Assembly (NCBI GenBank): GCA_944393165.1
Contig: CALXZF010000153.1
Span: 1-5,963, forward strand
Source: an uncultured Clostridia bacterium
Lineage (GTDB): Bacteria > Bacillota_A > Clostridia > TANB77 > CAG-508
Length of the DNA: 5,963 bases
Direction of reading: 5' to 3'
This document shows, in pieces, positions 5,924 through 5,963 of the stretch. A program made the position numbers and the translations under genes. Each line of letters begins with the position of its first letter. Within the stretch, counting starts at the first letter, position 1. A model generated the notes under the pieces. It searched no databases, had not been told where the DNA came from, and saw only the letters and a list, made by a program, of their open reading frames with translations.

Positions 5924-5963
5924 ATGGATTACGAAATTATGATGAATGGAAATGTAAGAATAG
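5924..5963 (+). CDS. start of an unidentified gene, cut by the window edge
   Basis: An ATG at 5924 is preceded at 8 bases by a textbook AAGGAG (5910-5915) and opens a frame that runs to the edge: MDYEIMMNGNVRI. Thirteen residues are too few to assign a family. The promoter-like TTGTTT-17-TATAAT upstream supports a new transcription unit on the same strand as the other genes. Confidence 0.65.
   Translation, partial: MDYEIMMNGNVRI

Noticed and set aside
1..5963. Absence of CGA, CGG and CGC arginine codons as a sign of arginine-codon reassignment
   Set aside because: All arginine codons I read are AGA, with a few AGG and CGT. AT-biased codon use explains this without any code change.
1..5963. 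CRISPR array, tRNA/rRNA genes, insertion sequence or phage remnants
   Set aside because: I saw no regularly spaced repeats, no cloverleaf-capable segment and no transposase or integrase-like frame in the gaps.

Overview
The window is a densely packed, AT-rich (roughly 30% GC by eye) chromosomal segment. All genes lie on the + strand, most have Shine-Dalgarno sites, arginine is almost always AGA, and stops are TAA or TAG. This fits a low-GC member of the Bacillota, probably an uncultured gut-type clostridium. The placement is inferred from composition, gene style and protein family flavour, not from a database match.

Layout: (1) the C-terminal half of a phosphofructokinase (pfkA, 1-555), open at the left edge. 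(2) An arginyl-tRNA synthetase (argS, 569-2272) interrupted at codon 295 by an in-frame TGA (1451-1453), with no frame change and intact family sequence on both sides. (3) A 91-base gap carrying a good sigma-A-type promoter. (4) Phosphoglucosamine mutase (glmM, 2364-3728), which starts at GTG. (5) A 112-residue three-helix membrane protein of unknown function (3751-4089), followed by a 12-bp hairpin terminator. (6) A methionyl-tRNA synthetase of the archaeal-like 'MetRS2' type (metG, 4156-5742). (7) A 181-base gap with possible promoters and a weak hairpin. (8) The first 13 codons of an unidentified gene (5924 to the right edge).

The genes are housekeeping: glycolysis (PfkA), charging of tRNA-Arg and tRNA-Met (ArgS, MetG) and the step committing glucosamine-6-phosphate to UDP-GlcNAc and peptidoglycan (GlmM). 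pfkA-argS look co-transcribed (13-base gap), and glmM plus the membrane protein form a second unit (22-base gap). metG sits behind a terminator-like hairpin without a convincing promoter of its own.

The point most worth following is the TGA inside argS. The HIGH motif lies upstream of it and KMSTR downstream, so only readthrough gives an active enzyme. TGA is not used as Trp or any other sense codon elsewhere in the window, so wholesale recoding is not supported. The choices are local recoding (for example a Cys- or Sec-type UGA), a strain-specific nonsense mutation, or a base error.
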